From: Sediminibacterium ginsengisoli
Lineage (GTDB): Bacteria > Bacteroidota > Bacteroidia > Chitinophagales > Chitinophagaceae
Direction: 5' to 3'
Length of the DNA stretch: 49,524 nt
Assembly: GCA_945901845.1 (NCBI GenBank)
Contig: CAMDLR010000014.1
Location: 1 to 49,524 of the forward strand
In this document: positions 8,040 through 15,387 of the stretch, piece by piece
Layout of the letters: the number at the start of each line of letters is the position of its first letter
How positions within the stretch are numbered: position 1 is the first letter of the stretch
Notes under the pieces: model-generated
What the model saw: only the letters and a program-made list of their open reading frames with translations
What the model was told of the DNA's origin: nothing
Databases searched by the model: none
Program-made: the position numbers and the translations under genes

Positions 8040-9125
8040 TTGAAAGAAAATAAAAAAATACTGAACCTCCTTACCCACTTAGTGGCCTGGATTTGTTTGT
8101 TTTCGGTACCATACCTCGTTTTCTTTCCAAGGCTTCGTGAATTTAATATGAGCGATCATATGATGGCTACCATTATTATCAATTACGTATTTATTATATT
8201 TTTTTATTACCTCAACACACAATATTTAGTACCTGCATTACTGATCAATAGAAAATGGTGGTTGTATATTTTATCTGTGGTTGTTTCATTAAACATTTAC
8301 TTGTTTACACCCAAACAAGTAGCTACCATTTTTGCGACGCCTGAATACATTGAACAAAATGGTAATTATATTATCAATCCATCCTTTAAAGGCGATAAAA
8401 AAATGACCAGAACACCAAGAATGTCTAGAAGACTGGCAGATCCCTACAATACTGTTTTATTTTTATTGGTTTTATCTTTTGGAACATGCATATCAGTAAC
8501 GCAGCGCTGGTTGAGCTCCGAACGAAATAAAAAAGAAACAGAAAATGAAAAATTAAATACCGAGCTGTCATTTTTAAAATCGCAAATCAATCCGCACTTC
8601 TTTTTTAATACACTCAATAATATTTACAGTTTAGCTATTGTAAAAAGCGAACAAACGGCACCTGCCGTAATGAAACTATCGTCCATTATGCGGTATATTT
8701 TATCTGAAACTGAAAAAGATTTTGTGCCGCTCAACAACGAAATTGAGTTTACAAAAAATTACATTGAGTTGCAACAAATGCGCTTAACCGATAAAGTATC
8801 GGTTGTATTTAATTCAAGTGGCATAACCGATGATTTACAAATTGCGCCCCTACTCTTTATTCCATTTGTAGAAAACGCCTTTAAATATGGCGTAAGTACA
8901 AAAGAAGCTACAACTATTGACATACAAATTCATGCAACGGGTAATCAAATTGAATTTAATGCAACAAATACAGTGGCTACCAACATTTCAACCCATTTGG
9001 ATAGTACGGGCATTGGCATTAACAATGCTAAAAGAAGGCTAGCACTTTTATACCCGGGCAATTATCAACTCAACATAAGCAACCAAGATAATACCTACCA
9101 AGTTTCTTTAAAAATTAATAGCTAA
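8040..9125 (+). CDS. LytS-type sensor histidine kinase (His_kinase family)
   Basis: No in-frame ATG exists before the first membrane helix. I chose TTG at 8040, giving MKENKKILNLL and 361 residues; another TTG at 7983 would add 19. The protein has membrane helices at about 10-30, 42-62, 72-92 and 138-158, then a coiled linker and the PF06580 phosphoacceptor block LKSQINPHFFFNTLNNIY with His186. The ATP-binding region shows FVENAFKYG and GIGINNAKRRL. Kinases of this type pair with LytTR regulators, and the partner follows four bases downstream. The loop between helices 3 and 4 (about 93-137) is likely extracytoplasmic and could sense an envelope signal. The ligand is unknown. Confidence 0.88.
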   Translation: MKENKKILNLLTHLVAWICLFSVPYLVFFPRLREFNMSDHMMATIIINYVFIIFFYYLNTQYLVPALLINRKWWLYILSVVVSLNIYLFTPKQVATIFATPEYIEQNGNYIINPSFKGDKKMTRTPRMSRRLADPYNTVLFLLVLSFGTCISVTQRWLSSERNKKETENEKLNTELSFLKSQINPHFFFNTLNNIYSLAIVKSEQTAPAVMKLSSIMRYILSETEKDFVPLNNEIEFTKNYIELQQMRLTDKVSVVFNSSGITDDLQIAPLLFIPFVENAFKYGVSTKEATTIDIQIHATGNQIEFNATNTVATNISTHLDSTGIGINNAKRRLALLYPGNYQLNISNQDNTYQVSLKINS

Positions 9126-9129
9126 TTGA

Positions 9130-9828
9130 ATGATTACATGCATTGCCATAGATGACGAACCGCTTGCACTAAAAATTATTGAAGAATACTGTTCGAAAAT
9201 ATCGTTCTTACAACTTGTTCAAACATTTAGTGACACGGATGCAGCTTTAGTCTATTTAAAAGAAAATAAAGTAGACGCTTTGTTTTTAGATATCCAAATG
9301 CCTGATATTACTGGCATTGAATTTTACAAAAACCTACCCAAGAAGCCAATGGTCGTTTTTACAACTGCCTATAAAGATTTTGCGGTAGAAGGATTTAATG
9401 CAGATGCCGTAGATTATTTATTAAAACCATTCGAATACGACCGCTTTTTAAAAGCTGCCTATAAGGTTAAAGAATATACCGATTTTTTAAGTGCGCAAGA
9501 AGTTCAACTCAATTCAATTTTTGTGAAGGTGAACTATGAGATTATGAAAATCAATTTGAAAGACGTTGACCTAATTGAAGCACTAGACGACTACATTAAA
9601 ATTTATACAAAACCGAGCCCTGTTTTAACCTTAATGACACTCAAGGGTATTTTAGAAAAATTACCGCCTCGAGACTTTATTCGGGTGCACCGCTCCTACA
9701 TTGTACCCATTTCTAAAATTGACCGGTTTAGTAAAAGTAAAATTTGGGTAGGTGAAAAGGAAATACCTATTGGAAGTAGCTACGGAAGCGTTTATGATCA
9801 GTTATTAGCGCATAGCCAAGCTAAATAA
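9130..9828 (+). CDS. LytTR-family response regulator
   Basis: A 232-residue protein with an N-terminal receiver domain: acidic pocket IDDEP (about 7-11), phosphoacceptor Asp54 in LFLDIQMP, Thr in FTTAYK (about 77-82), and Lys in LLKPF (about 97-101). A LytTR DNA-binding domain follows (about 128-230), including FVKVNYEIMKINLKDVDLIE and the HRSYIV segment near 187. Phosphorylation by the adjacent LytS-type kinase would drive binding to direct repeats in target promoters. The gene starts four bases after the kinase stop, so the pair is one operon. The protease gene 100 bases downstream is a possible target or passenger, which is only an inference from position. Confidence 0.93.
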   Translation: MITCIAIDDEPLALKIIEEYCSKISFLQLVQTFSDTDAALVYLKENKVDALFLDIQMPDITGIEFYKNLPKKPMVVFTTAYKDFAVEGFNADAVDYLLKPFEYDRFLKAAYKVKEYTDFLSAQEVQLNSIFVKVNYEIMKINLKDVDLIEALDDYIKIYTKPSPVLTLMTLKGILEKLPPRDFIRVHRSYIVPISKIDRFSKSKIWVGEKEIPIGSSYGSVYDQLLAHSQAK

Positions 9829-9928
9829 TCCGCGCGTTTAATATGCAAGCTTTATCGCTCCATTTTTTTATCGTTTTATTAAGAAATGACGCCTGCAATT
9901 AAACCTCAGAAACATGTAATTTAGCGTT

Positions 9929-11581
9929 ATGAAAATACGCTTCCCCATTGTAAAATCCATTGGATCTATCTTTTTACTCGTTTGCAGTTTCAACGCTCCA
10001 AAGGCGCAAATGACCAATAAAAACTGGCAAGCACTAGACCCCAGTTCCGATAAGGTATTAGGTATTAGTTTACAAAAAGCATATGATTATCTAAGTAGCA
10101 AAAATAAAAAAGCCACTCCCATTATTGTTGCAGTTTTAGATTCAGGTATCGATACCGCACATGAAGACTTAAAAAATATTTTATGGACGAATACCAAAGA
10201 AATCCCTGGCAATGGTATTGACGATGATAAAAACGGATACATAGACGATGTGCACGGATGGAATTTTTTAGGCGGCAAAAATGGACAAAGCGTTAAAAGA
10301 GCACCAGATGAGCGTTCCAGAATTTACCACAAATACAAAGCAAAATTTTTAAACCCTTTATTGGATACCAATACACTTAGCGCTTCAGATAAAGTGATAT
10401 ATGCCACTTGGAAAAAAACAGAAACCGAATTAAATTATAGCGACGAAGAAAAAGACCAACTAAAATATGTTGAAATGCTATCGAGTGCTTTTAAAAAGCA
10501 TGACAAAGTACTAAAACAAGAAATGAATGTAGTGAGCTACAATAGAGAAGCACTCACAAAGTTCATCCCCACCAGCATTACAGGTAAAGAAGCCAAGTTA
10601 GGACTCCTATCACTTCACCGACTCATGCAATTAGATGAAAACGAATTGAACACGTTTACCATTGCGCAAATGGATGAATACATCGAAGGTAAAAATGTTG
10701 CATTTGGAGCCAAAGAAAAATTACCCAACGACGAAAGAAGCCTCATTGTTAGAGACAACTACTATAATTTTTCTGACGCTTTTTATGGCAACAACGATGT
10801 TATGGGACCTACGCCCAACCATGGCACGCATGTTAGTGGTATTATTGCAGCGAGCAGAGACAATGCTACCGGTATAGAGGGTGTTGCAGATGCTGTAAAG
10901 ATTATGATGGTGCGTGTGGTACCCGACGGAGATGAATATGATAAAGACGTAGCCCTTGCCATTAAATATGCAGTAGATAATGGTGCCAAAGTGATTAATA
11001 TGAGTTTTGGAAAAGCCTATTCGCCCGAAAAATATTGGGTGGATAGTGCCGTTGCATACGCCGAACAAAAAGATGTTTTACTAGTGCACTCAGCCGGCAA
11101 TGAAAATAATAATTTAGATAGCACTACCGTATATCCAAACGGTTATTTAGCGCCATTTAAAAAAACGGCTACTAATTTTATTACGGTGGGTGCGAGTAGT
11201 GACCCCCTTATTACCGAAGCTAGTATCGCCGCAGATTTTAGCAACTATGGCAAACAAAATGTAGACCTTTTTGCACCTGGTGTAAAAATATACTCAACCT
11301 TACCTGGCGGAAACACGTATGGCAATCAAGACGGTACTAGTATGGCCGCTCCTATTGTAACTGGAGTTGCTGCACTATTACGTACCTACTACCCTAGCTT
11401 AACAGCCAACCAGGTCAAAACAATATTAGAAAAAACAGTGTTCACGCCAACTACAACTGCACCCTGTTTACAACCTGGCAGTAGCAGCATCGCTGTTCAA
11501 TTTAACACCCTCTCAAAAACAGGCGGTATTGTGAATGCATACAACGCGGTTGTTCTAGCAAACAGTATGGGCAATCAATAA
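9929..11581 (+). CDS. Secreted subtilisin-like serine protease (S8 family) with large insert
   Basis: A 550-residue protein with an N-terminal signal peptide ending near KAQ (residue 27). The triad is complete: Asp71 in VAVLDSGIDTAHED, His298 in NHGTHVSG, Ser471 in GTSMAAP, with the oxyanion Asn391 in SAGNEN. Asp and His are 227 residues apart, against about 32 in subtilisin. The intervening segment is charged and helical (about 125-290) and has no sequence I recognise. No type IX secretion C-terminal domain is visible, so a periplasmic location is likely. A TAatTTaG element lies directly before the ATG, leaving little or no leader. The upstream neighbour is the LytS/LytTR pair. Confidence 0.92.
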   Translation: MKIRFPIVKSIGSIFLLVCSFNAPKAQMTNKNWQALDPSSDKVLGISLQKAYDYLSSKNKKATPIIVAVLDSGIDTAHEDLKNILWTNTKEIPGNGIDDDKNGYIDDVHGWNFLGGKNGQSVKRAPDERSRIYHKYKAKFLNPLLDTNTLSASDKVIYATWKKTETELNYSDEEKDQLKYVEMLSSAFKKHDKVLKQEMNVVSYNREALTKFIPTSITGKEAKLGLLSLHRLMQLDENELNTFTIAQMDEYIEGKNVAFGAKEKLPNDERSLIVRDNYYNFSDAFYGNNDVMGPTPNHGTHVSGIIAASRDNATGIEGVADAVKIMMVRVVPDGDEYDKDVALAIKYAVDNGAKVINMSFGKAYSPEKYWVDSAVAYAEQKDVLLVHSAGNENNNLDSTTVYPNGYLAPFKKTATNFITVGASSDPLITEASIAADFSNYGKQNVDLFAPGVKIYSTLPGGNTYGNQDGTSMAAPIVTGVAALLRTYYPSLTANQVKTILEKTVFTPTTTAPCLQPGSSSIAVQFNTLSKTGGIVNAYNAVVLANSMGNQ

Positions 11582-11582
11582 A

Positions 11583-11611
11583 AAAGCCCCAACAAAAATT
11601 GCTGGAGCTTT
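11583..11611 (-). terminator. Rho-independent terminator of yceI
   Basis: The arms 11583-11595 and 11599-11611 form a 13-bp stem on the reverse-strand RNA, two of the pairs being G-U wobbles, followed by a T-run. On the forward strand the wobbles would be A-C mismatches, so the element serves the reverse-strand yceI gene, ending 24 bases after its stop. Confidence 0.82.
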
Positions 11612-11635
11612 CTATCTCGAAGGGGGTATAAAAAA

Positions 11636-12199
11636 TTATTTTGCAAACAAATGCACAGCAATTTGAACGTCTTTAGAAGGACCTGCATAAGCAATGCCTA
11701 ACAAAGTACGATCAAGGCTAAAATAAGCTTGACCAAAAAGACCTTTTTCAGAAGCGCTTCTGATATTTGAAGCGAAGCTTACTGGAACACCAACACCTTT
11801 AACATTTAAAGTACCGTTGATGGTGCAAGCAGTGGCGCTTGAATAATCTACAGAAGAAATAGTATAGGTTGCTTCTCCAAATTTTGCTACGTCAAAAAAG
11901 TCGGCGCTTTTTAAGTGACCTGCAAGTTTTTCACCAGCTGCATCAGTTACTTTTAAATTAGCAAGGTCAATAACAAAAGAACCACCTACTAATTTACCAC
12001 CTTCTACTTGAACGCTTCCACCTTTCACAGCAAAGGTACCAGTGTGAAAATCGCCTGCTTTTGAACCAATAAAGTCTACCCTACTCTTATCTGACTGAAC
12101 AGCTAGGGTGATAGGCGCTTTTGGATTTTTTGGGGCTACAAAAGCCAAAGAACTCGCTAAAAATGCGGCTCCTAATAAGAAAAAGGAAACTTTTTTCAT
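11636..12199 (-). CDS. YceI family protein
   Basis: A 187-residue protein with a signal peptide (MKKVSFFLLGAAFLASSLAFVAP), followed by the lipocalin-like YceI fold. Family features: SRVDFIGSKAGDFHTGTF (about 39-56), GGSFVIDLANLKVTD (about 72-86), the segment GHLKSADFFDVAKFGEATY (about 93-111), and GTLNVKGVGVPVSF (about 129-142). YceI proteins are periplasmic beta-barrels that bind polyisoprenoid-like lipids. Their physiological role is mostly unknown, although some are induced by base or stress. The gene is monocistronic, divergent from sucC across a 98-base shared promoter region, and has its own terminator. I see no linked cytochrome b561 gene, which often accompanies yceI elsewhere. Confidence 0.9.
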   Translation of the reverse strand: MKKVSFFLLGAAFLASSLAFVAPKNPKAPITLAVQSDKSRVDFIGSKAGDFHTGTFAVKGGSVQVEGGKLVGGSFVIDLANLKVTDAAGEKLAGHLKSADFFDVAKFGEATYTISSVDYSSATACTINGTLNVKGVGVPVSFASNIRSASEKGLFGQAYFSLDRTLLGIAYAGPSKDVQIAVHLFAK

Positions 12200-12274
12200 A
12201 ATTGTATTGAATTTTAAGTGTTTATGCGATTAATTAAGGTAAAATTAAGGGTTTTAATGTAAAGCCGTTTCGCT

Positions 12275-12282
12275 TATCTTCG
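12275..12282 (+). promoter_or_regulatory. Putative sucC promoter -7 element
   Basis: TATCTTCG differs from TAnnTTTG at one position and lies 15 bases before the sucC ATG, in the divergent region shared with yceI. The short A/T-rich leader that follows holds no Shine-Dalgarno sequence. Confidence 0.42.
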
Positions 12283-12297
12283 CAAAAATTTTTTTGT

Positions 12298-13509
12298 ATG
12301 AATCTTCATGAGTACCAAGCTAAAGAACTTCTAAAAAAATACAACGTTCCCGTACAGGAAGGTGTAGCGGTAGAAACAGTAGATGCGGCAGCTGCGGCTT
12401 ATGCCACTTTAAAGGCCCAAACCGGCAATAATTTTGCGGTCATTAAAGCCCAAATTCACGCAGGTGGTAGAGGCAAGGGTAAGGTTGTAGGAAATGAGCA
12501 GCGTGGTGTAGCGGTTGCTAAAAGCGAAGATGATGTAAAAACAATTGCGGGTAATTTACTCGATGGAACCCTAGTTACCATTCAAACTGGTGCTGCCGGT
12601 AAACTCGTTAATAAAATATTAATTGCACAGGACGTTTATTATCCTGGTCCTAACGAAGTAAAAGAATTTTACTTGTCTATTTTATTAGACCGTTCAAAAG
12701 GTATGAATGTAGTAATGTACAGTACCGAAGGTGGTATGGACATTGAAGAAGTAGCGCATAACACACCAGAAAAAATATTTAAAGAGTGGGTACACCCAGG
12801 TGGTGGACTTCAGGGTTTTCAAGCACGTAAAATTGCTTTTAACCTAGGCCTATCTGGCGACGCTTTTAAAAACTGCGTCAAGTTTGTAACCAACTTATAT
12901 AATGCATACGTACATCTAGATTGCGGCATGCTCGAAATCAATCCACTATTCAAAACATCGGATGAAAAAATCATTGCGGTGGATTGTAAAATGAATATTG
13001 ACGACAACGCACTGATGCGCCACCCCGATTTACTAGCCATGCGCGATGTATCTGAAGAAGATCCTACCGAAGTAGAAGCAGGCGAGTTTAACCTAAACTT
13101 TGTAAAACTAGACGGTAACGTAGGTTGTATGGTAAATGGTGCCGGACTTGCGATGGCTACCATGGATATGATTAAATTAAGTGGTGGTGAGCCAGCTAAC
13201 TTTTTAGACGTAGGTGGTACGGCTAATGCCCAAACCGTAGAAGCAGGTTTTAGAATTATCATGAAAGACCCGAATGTAAAGGCTATTTTAATTAACATCT
13301 TTGGCGGTATCGTTCGTTGTGACCGTGTTGCTGCTGGTGTAATTGAAGCCTTTAACAAATTAGGCAATATCAATATTCCGATCATTGTGCGTTTACAAGG
13401 AACCAACGCAGTAGAAGCTAAAAAATTAATTGATGAGAGTGGACTTAAAGTTCAATCGGCGATTCAATTAAGCGAAGCTGCAGACCTTGTTAAAAAAGCA
13501 GTTGCTTAA
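12298..13509 (+). CDS. sucC: Succinate-CoA ligase (ADP-forming) subunit beta SucC
   Basis: A 403-residue protein opening with MNLHEYQAKELLKKYNVPV, the standard SucC start. The ATP-grasp domain includes KAQIHAGGRGKGKVV (about 50-64) and EINPLFKT (about 217-224) with the metal-binding Asp/Asn, followed by VDCKMNIDDNALMRHP. The C-terminal ligase domain contains GNVGCMVNGAGLAMATMD, FLDVGGTA and NIFGGIVRCD. It forms the TCA-cycle enzyme converting succinyl-CoA to succinate with nucleotide triphosphate formation, together with SucD. SucD is not adjacent: a strong terminator follows and the next gene is on the other strand. In this genome the two subunits must therefore be encoded separately. Confidence 0.96.
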   Translation: MNLHEYQAKELLKKYNVPVQEGVAVETVDAAAAAYATLKAQTGNNFAVIKAQIHAGGRGKGKVVGNEQRGVAVAKSEDDVKTIAGNLLDGTLVTIQTGAAGKLVNKILIAQDVYYPGPNEVKEFYLSILLDRSKGMNVVMYSTEGGMDIEEVAHNTPEKIFKEWVHPGGGLQGFQARKIAFNLGLSGDAFKNCVKFVTNLYNAYVHLDCGMLEINPLFKTSDEKIIAVDCKMNIDDNALMRHPDLLAMRDVSEEDPTEVEAGEFNLNFVKLDGNVGCMVNGAGLAMATMDMIKLSGGEPANFLDVGGTANAQTVEAGFRIIMKDPNVKAILINIFGGIVRCDRVAAGVIEAFNKLGNINIPIIVRLQGTNAVEAKKLIDESGLKVQSAIQLSEAADLVKKAVA

Positions 13510-13530
13510 TTAACGAATAGAAAAATTTCA

Positions 13531-13559
13531 AAAGCCTCCAACCTGTTGGGGGCTTTTTT
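13531..13559 (+). terminator. Rho-independent terminator of sucC
   Basis: The arms AAAGCCTCCAAC (13531-13542) and GTTGGGGGCTTT (13545-13556) form a 12-bp stem with one G-U pair on the forward RNA, followed by Ts. It ends 47 bases after the sucC stop. It may also help separate the convergent SprT-like gene. Confidence 0.87.
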
Positions 13560-13596
13560 ATGCAAGAGATTTACTGCGTAAAATTATTGATAAGGA

Positions 13597-14229
13597 TTAC
13601 TGCGCACAATTAATGGGCTTCACTTCTGATAGCGCGCTAAAGGTATATCGTAGTCCGGTTTTAACCTCAACGCATTCGTAACGTTTGCGGCGTAGTGGCC
13701 CTTTACAAAATACCCGGCCATTGTCTGTTACAAATAGCGAACCCTCTGCAACACTTGCTACCAGTGCATACCCAGGTTTTTGCTTTTCGTTGTAGCCGCG
13801 AAGTAACATCAATAATTCGGTTTCACCACCAGCAGTAGCTGCTGGATTTAAAATAGATTTTTGAAGTGCTTTTTCAATTTCGGTCGGAAAAATTTGTTGC
13901 GCCACAAAATGTTGCAACAACTGCCCGTAACAAAATTTCCATTCTTTGCCATGTGCTTCTACGCGGCCATTAAATTTTTCGAAAGTCAATAAATGCGCAA
14001 GCTCGTGCAAAAACGTAATAAGAAATTCGTACTTGTTTAAATTACCATTGATACTAATGCGGTGGTTGGCGCCCCTACCCGGATGACGGTAATCGCCAAG
14101 TACCGATTTACGCTGTTTGGTAATGGTTAAATGCACCCGGTATTCATGCAAATACGCAAGTACCTGCTCAAAACTTTTGTCTGGTAAAAAACCAGCCAAC
14201 GCCTGCATCGGATGCTCGTTAATGGGCAT
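13597..14229 (-). CDS. SprT-like zinc metalloprotein
   Basis: A 210-residue protein with a zinc-metallopeptidase signature FLHELAHLL (His75, Glu76, His79) and a third likely ligand His93 in EAHGKEW. This spacing matches SprT/Spartan-like domains. The region after about residue 130 lacks the usual run of paired cysteines seen in many SprT zinc ribbons; only scattered Cys residues (FCKG, YECVEV) remain. No signal peptide is present, so it is cytoplasmic. Eukaryotic Spartan removes DNA-protein crosslinks, but the bacterial role is not settled. Its ATG shares one base with the stop of the upstream membrane protein gene (TAATG), so the two are translationally coupled at the end of the AtpZ block. 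Confidence 0.82.
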   Translation of the reverse strand: MPINEHPMQALAGFLPDKSFEQVLAYLHEYRVHLTITKQRKSVLGDYRHPGRGANHRISINGNLNKYEFLITFLHELAHLLTFEKFNGRVEAHGKEWKFCYGQLLQHFVAQQIFPTEIEKALQKSILNPAATAGGETELLMLLRGYNEKQKPGYALVASVAEGSLFVTDNGRVFCKGPLRRKRYECVEVKTGLRYTFSALSEVKPINCAQ

Positions 14230-14618
14230 TACTTTTTGACATTCAATTTTAAAAAGAGTCTGATTTCAAGCCAGGTGTAGAGTGGATACACCGCAAAGCC
14301 AGCATATACAGAGCGTGGACTAATGCCAGCGCCTGACATTTTAATATACAAAAGCACTGCTACAGCAATGCCCACTAAACGAAGCCCCATCCCAGCCATG
14401 ACGGTGCGCACTAGTACATTGGGGTTAGCGTTTTTAGAAGCATTGATAAGAGACAATAATCCAATAAGCGTAACGGCAAACAGTATTAAATTTGCCGCCA
14501 TTAAAACATTGGGCACAAATTTATAGTTGATAAGTTCCTGCTCACCAAAGAGTACGGCTGCATTTACAAACATGAATAGCGCAATTATCGGATACAGCAG
14601 TTTTACTTTTTGAAACAT
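14229..14618 (-). CDS. Small four-helix membrane protein in ATP-synthase-operon-head context (AtpI-like position)
   Basis: A 129-residue protein with four hydrophobic segments at about 8-25, 37-58, 72-93 and 103-122, short charged loops and a KKLNVKK-like basic tail. I do not recognise a named domain with certainty. Its size, topology and place directly after AtpZ (3-base gap) correspond to the hypothetical membrane protein that often lies between atpZ and atpB in Bacteroidota and may assist Fo assembly, as AtpI does elsewhere. Here atpB does not follow; a SprT-like gene does, overlapping the stop by one base. An unrelated small membrane protein cannot be excluded. Confidence 0.65.
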   Translation of the reverse strand: MFQKVKLLYPIIALFMFVNAAVLFGEQELINYKFVPNVLMAANLILFAVTLIGLLSLINASKNANPNVLVRTVMAGMGLRLVGIAVAVLLYIKMSGAGISPRSVYAGFAVYPLYTWLEIRLFLKLNVKK

Positions 14619-14621
14619 CGT

Positions 14622-14870
14622 TTATTTTTTTGTGTCTGATTTATTGTCGGTGTGTTTATTGGCGCCGTTTTTATTGTCGGTGTCTTTGATCACTTTTACA
14701 ATCATTCCAATACCTACAAGTAGTGGGAGTATCCAGATAAATATGGGGGTTCGAGAAAAAAATTTGAAATCCAGCCATTTGCCGCCGAAGGCGGCAAATG
14801 CAAACGCCACCAAAAGTTGCGTTGCTACACTAGCATATTGCAAAAATGAATTTTGATTTTTTTGAGGCAT
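14622..14870 (-). CDS. atpZ: AtpZ/AtpI family membrane protein
   Basis: With the start at MPQKNQNSFLQYASVATQL the protein is 82 residues; an ATG eight codons upstream (14894) is possible but would abut the previous stop. Two transmembrane helices are clear: about 10-30, ending with the family signature FGGKWLDFKF, and about 40-61 (IFIWILPLLVGIGMIVKVI). The tail is polar with a repeated HTDNK/DTDNK unit. AtpZ/AtpI proteins help assemble the c-ring of F-type ATP synthase or transport Mg2+/Ca2+. No ATP synthase structural gene is present nearby. The coding region contains a perfect 11-bp hairpin over the FGGK codons, listed separately. Confidence 0.8.
   Translation of the reverse strand: MPQKNQNSFLQYASVATQLLVAFAFAAFGGKWLDFKFFSRTPIFIWILPLLVGIGMIVKVIKDTDNKNGANKHTDNKSDTKK
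14776..14800 (-). repeat. Perfect inverted repeat (UUCG-type hairpin) inside atpZ
   Basis: CATTTGCCGCC (14776-14786) and its exact complement GGCGGCAAATG (14790-14800) are separated by three bases. In the reverse-strand mRNA the apex reads C(UUCG)G, an exceptionally stable tetraloop. It lies over the codons for AFAAFGGKW, so part of it may simply reflect Ala/Gly codons. Confidence 0.75.
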
Positions 14871-14894
14871 CGGATAATTTAATCGTACAAACAT

Positions 14895-15293
14895 TTAATC
14901 GTTAATCACGTCTGCCTTTGGAATGTCTAGCGGAACAGTATCTAATTGCATCCCTTTATCAGTTCCTTCCATCACTTTTTTAATGCTATTAAAATATTGT
15001 TCATTATAACGAATAACCTGCTCCAATGAATCGGTTCTGATTTTTAAATTTTGAAGTGCTGCACGCCCTTCACGTGTTCCATAGCCAGGGATATAATATT
15101 TGAGTGGGGTAAATGCTATAAAAACAATAGTTATACCAATAAGAAACACAAAGAGGGTACTTAGACCAACATATACACTGGTTCTAGAGAGTTTGAGGGT
15201 AACAACTTCTTCAAAAGTGTCATCGTCCATTACAACCAATCGGTAATGGGTCCCTAGGCGGGTAGGCTCGTTTTTAGCGGGTATCGGCTCCAT
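14895..15293 (-). CDS. Membrane-anchor protein resembling the N-terminus of LytM/M23 peptidases, without the peptidase domain
   Basis: A 132-residue protein. The N-terminal cytoplasmic part reads HYRLVVMDDDTFEEVVTLKL, followed by one transmembrane helix (about 40-62), then AFTPLKYYIPGYG and a short coiled-coil segment ending near residue 107. The YRLVV-DD-TFEE / FTPL--YIPGYG pattern matches the N-terminal module I know from Bacteroidota envelope M23 peptidases. Here the protein stops before any peptidase region, and the next gene is AtpZ with no peptidase remnant between. It may be a regulator that kept only the anchor, or a truncated paralog. It is first in a four-gene reverse-strand unit (anchor, atpZ, membrane protein, SprT-like). 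Confidence 0.7.
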   Translation of the reverse strand: MEPIPAKNEPTRLGTHYRLVVMDDDTFEEVVTLKLSRTSVYVGLSTLFVFLIGITIVFIAFTPLKYYIPGYGTREGRAALQNLKIRTDSLEQVIRYNEQYFNSIKKVMEGTDKGMQLDTVPLDIPKADVIND

Positions 15294-15308
15294 ATTGTTA
15301 AATAAGCA

Positions 15309-15316
15309 TAAAGGTA
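15309..15316 (-). promoter_or_regulatory. Putative -7 element for the anchor/atpZ unit
   Basis: The reverse strand reads TACCTTTA, one mismatch from TAnnTTTG, 16 bases before the ATG at 15293. It lies in the 94-base region divergent from the porW-like gene. Confidence 0.35.
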
Positions 15317-15387
15317 GCCCTTAAAGTTGTTTTATTACGCCCTCAAAACAGAAATAAATGTATTTTTAAGGCCTATTTTTAAGATTC

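Noticed and set aside
12819..13406. Long open frame (195 codons) on the reverse strand inside sucC
   Set aside because: It lies wholly antisense to an unambiguous sucC gene, has no domain, and its composition is that of a mirrored coding frame.
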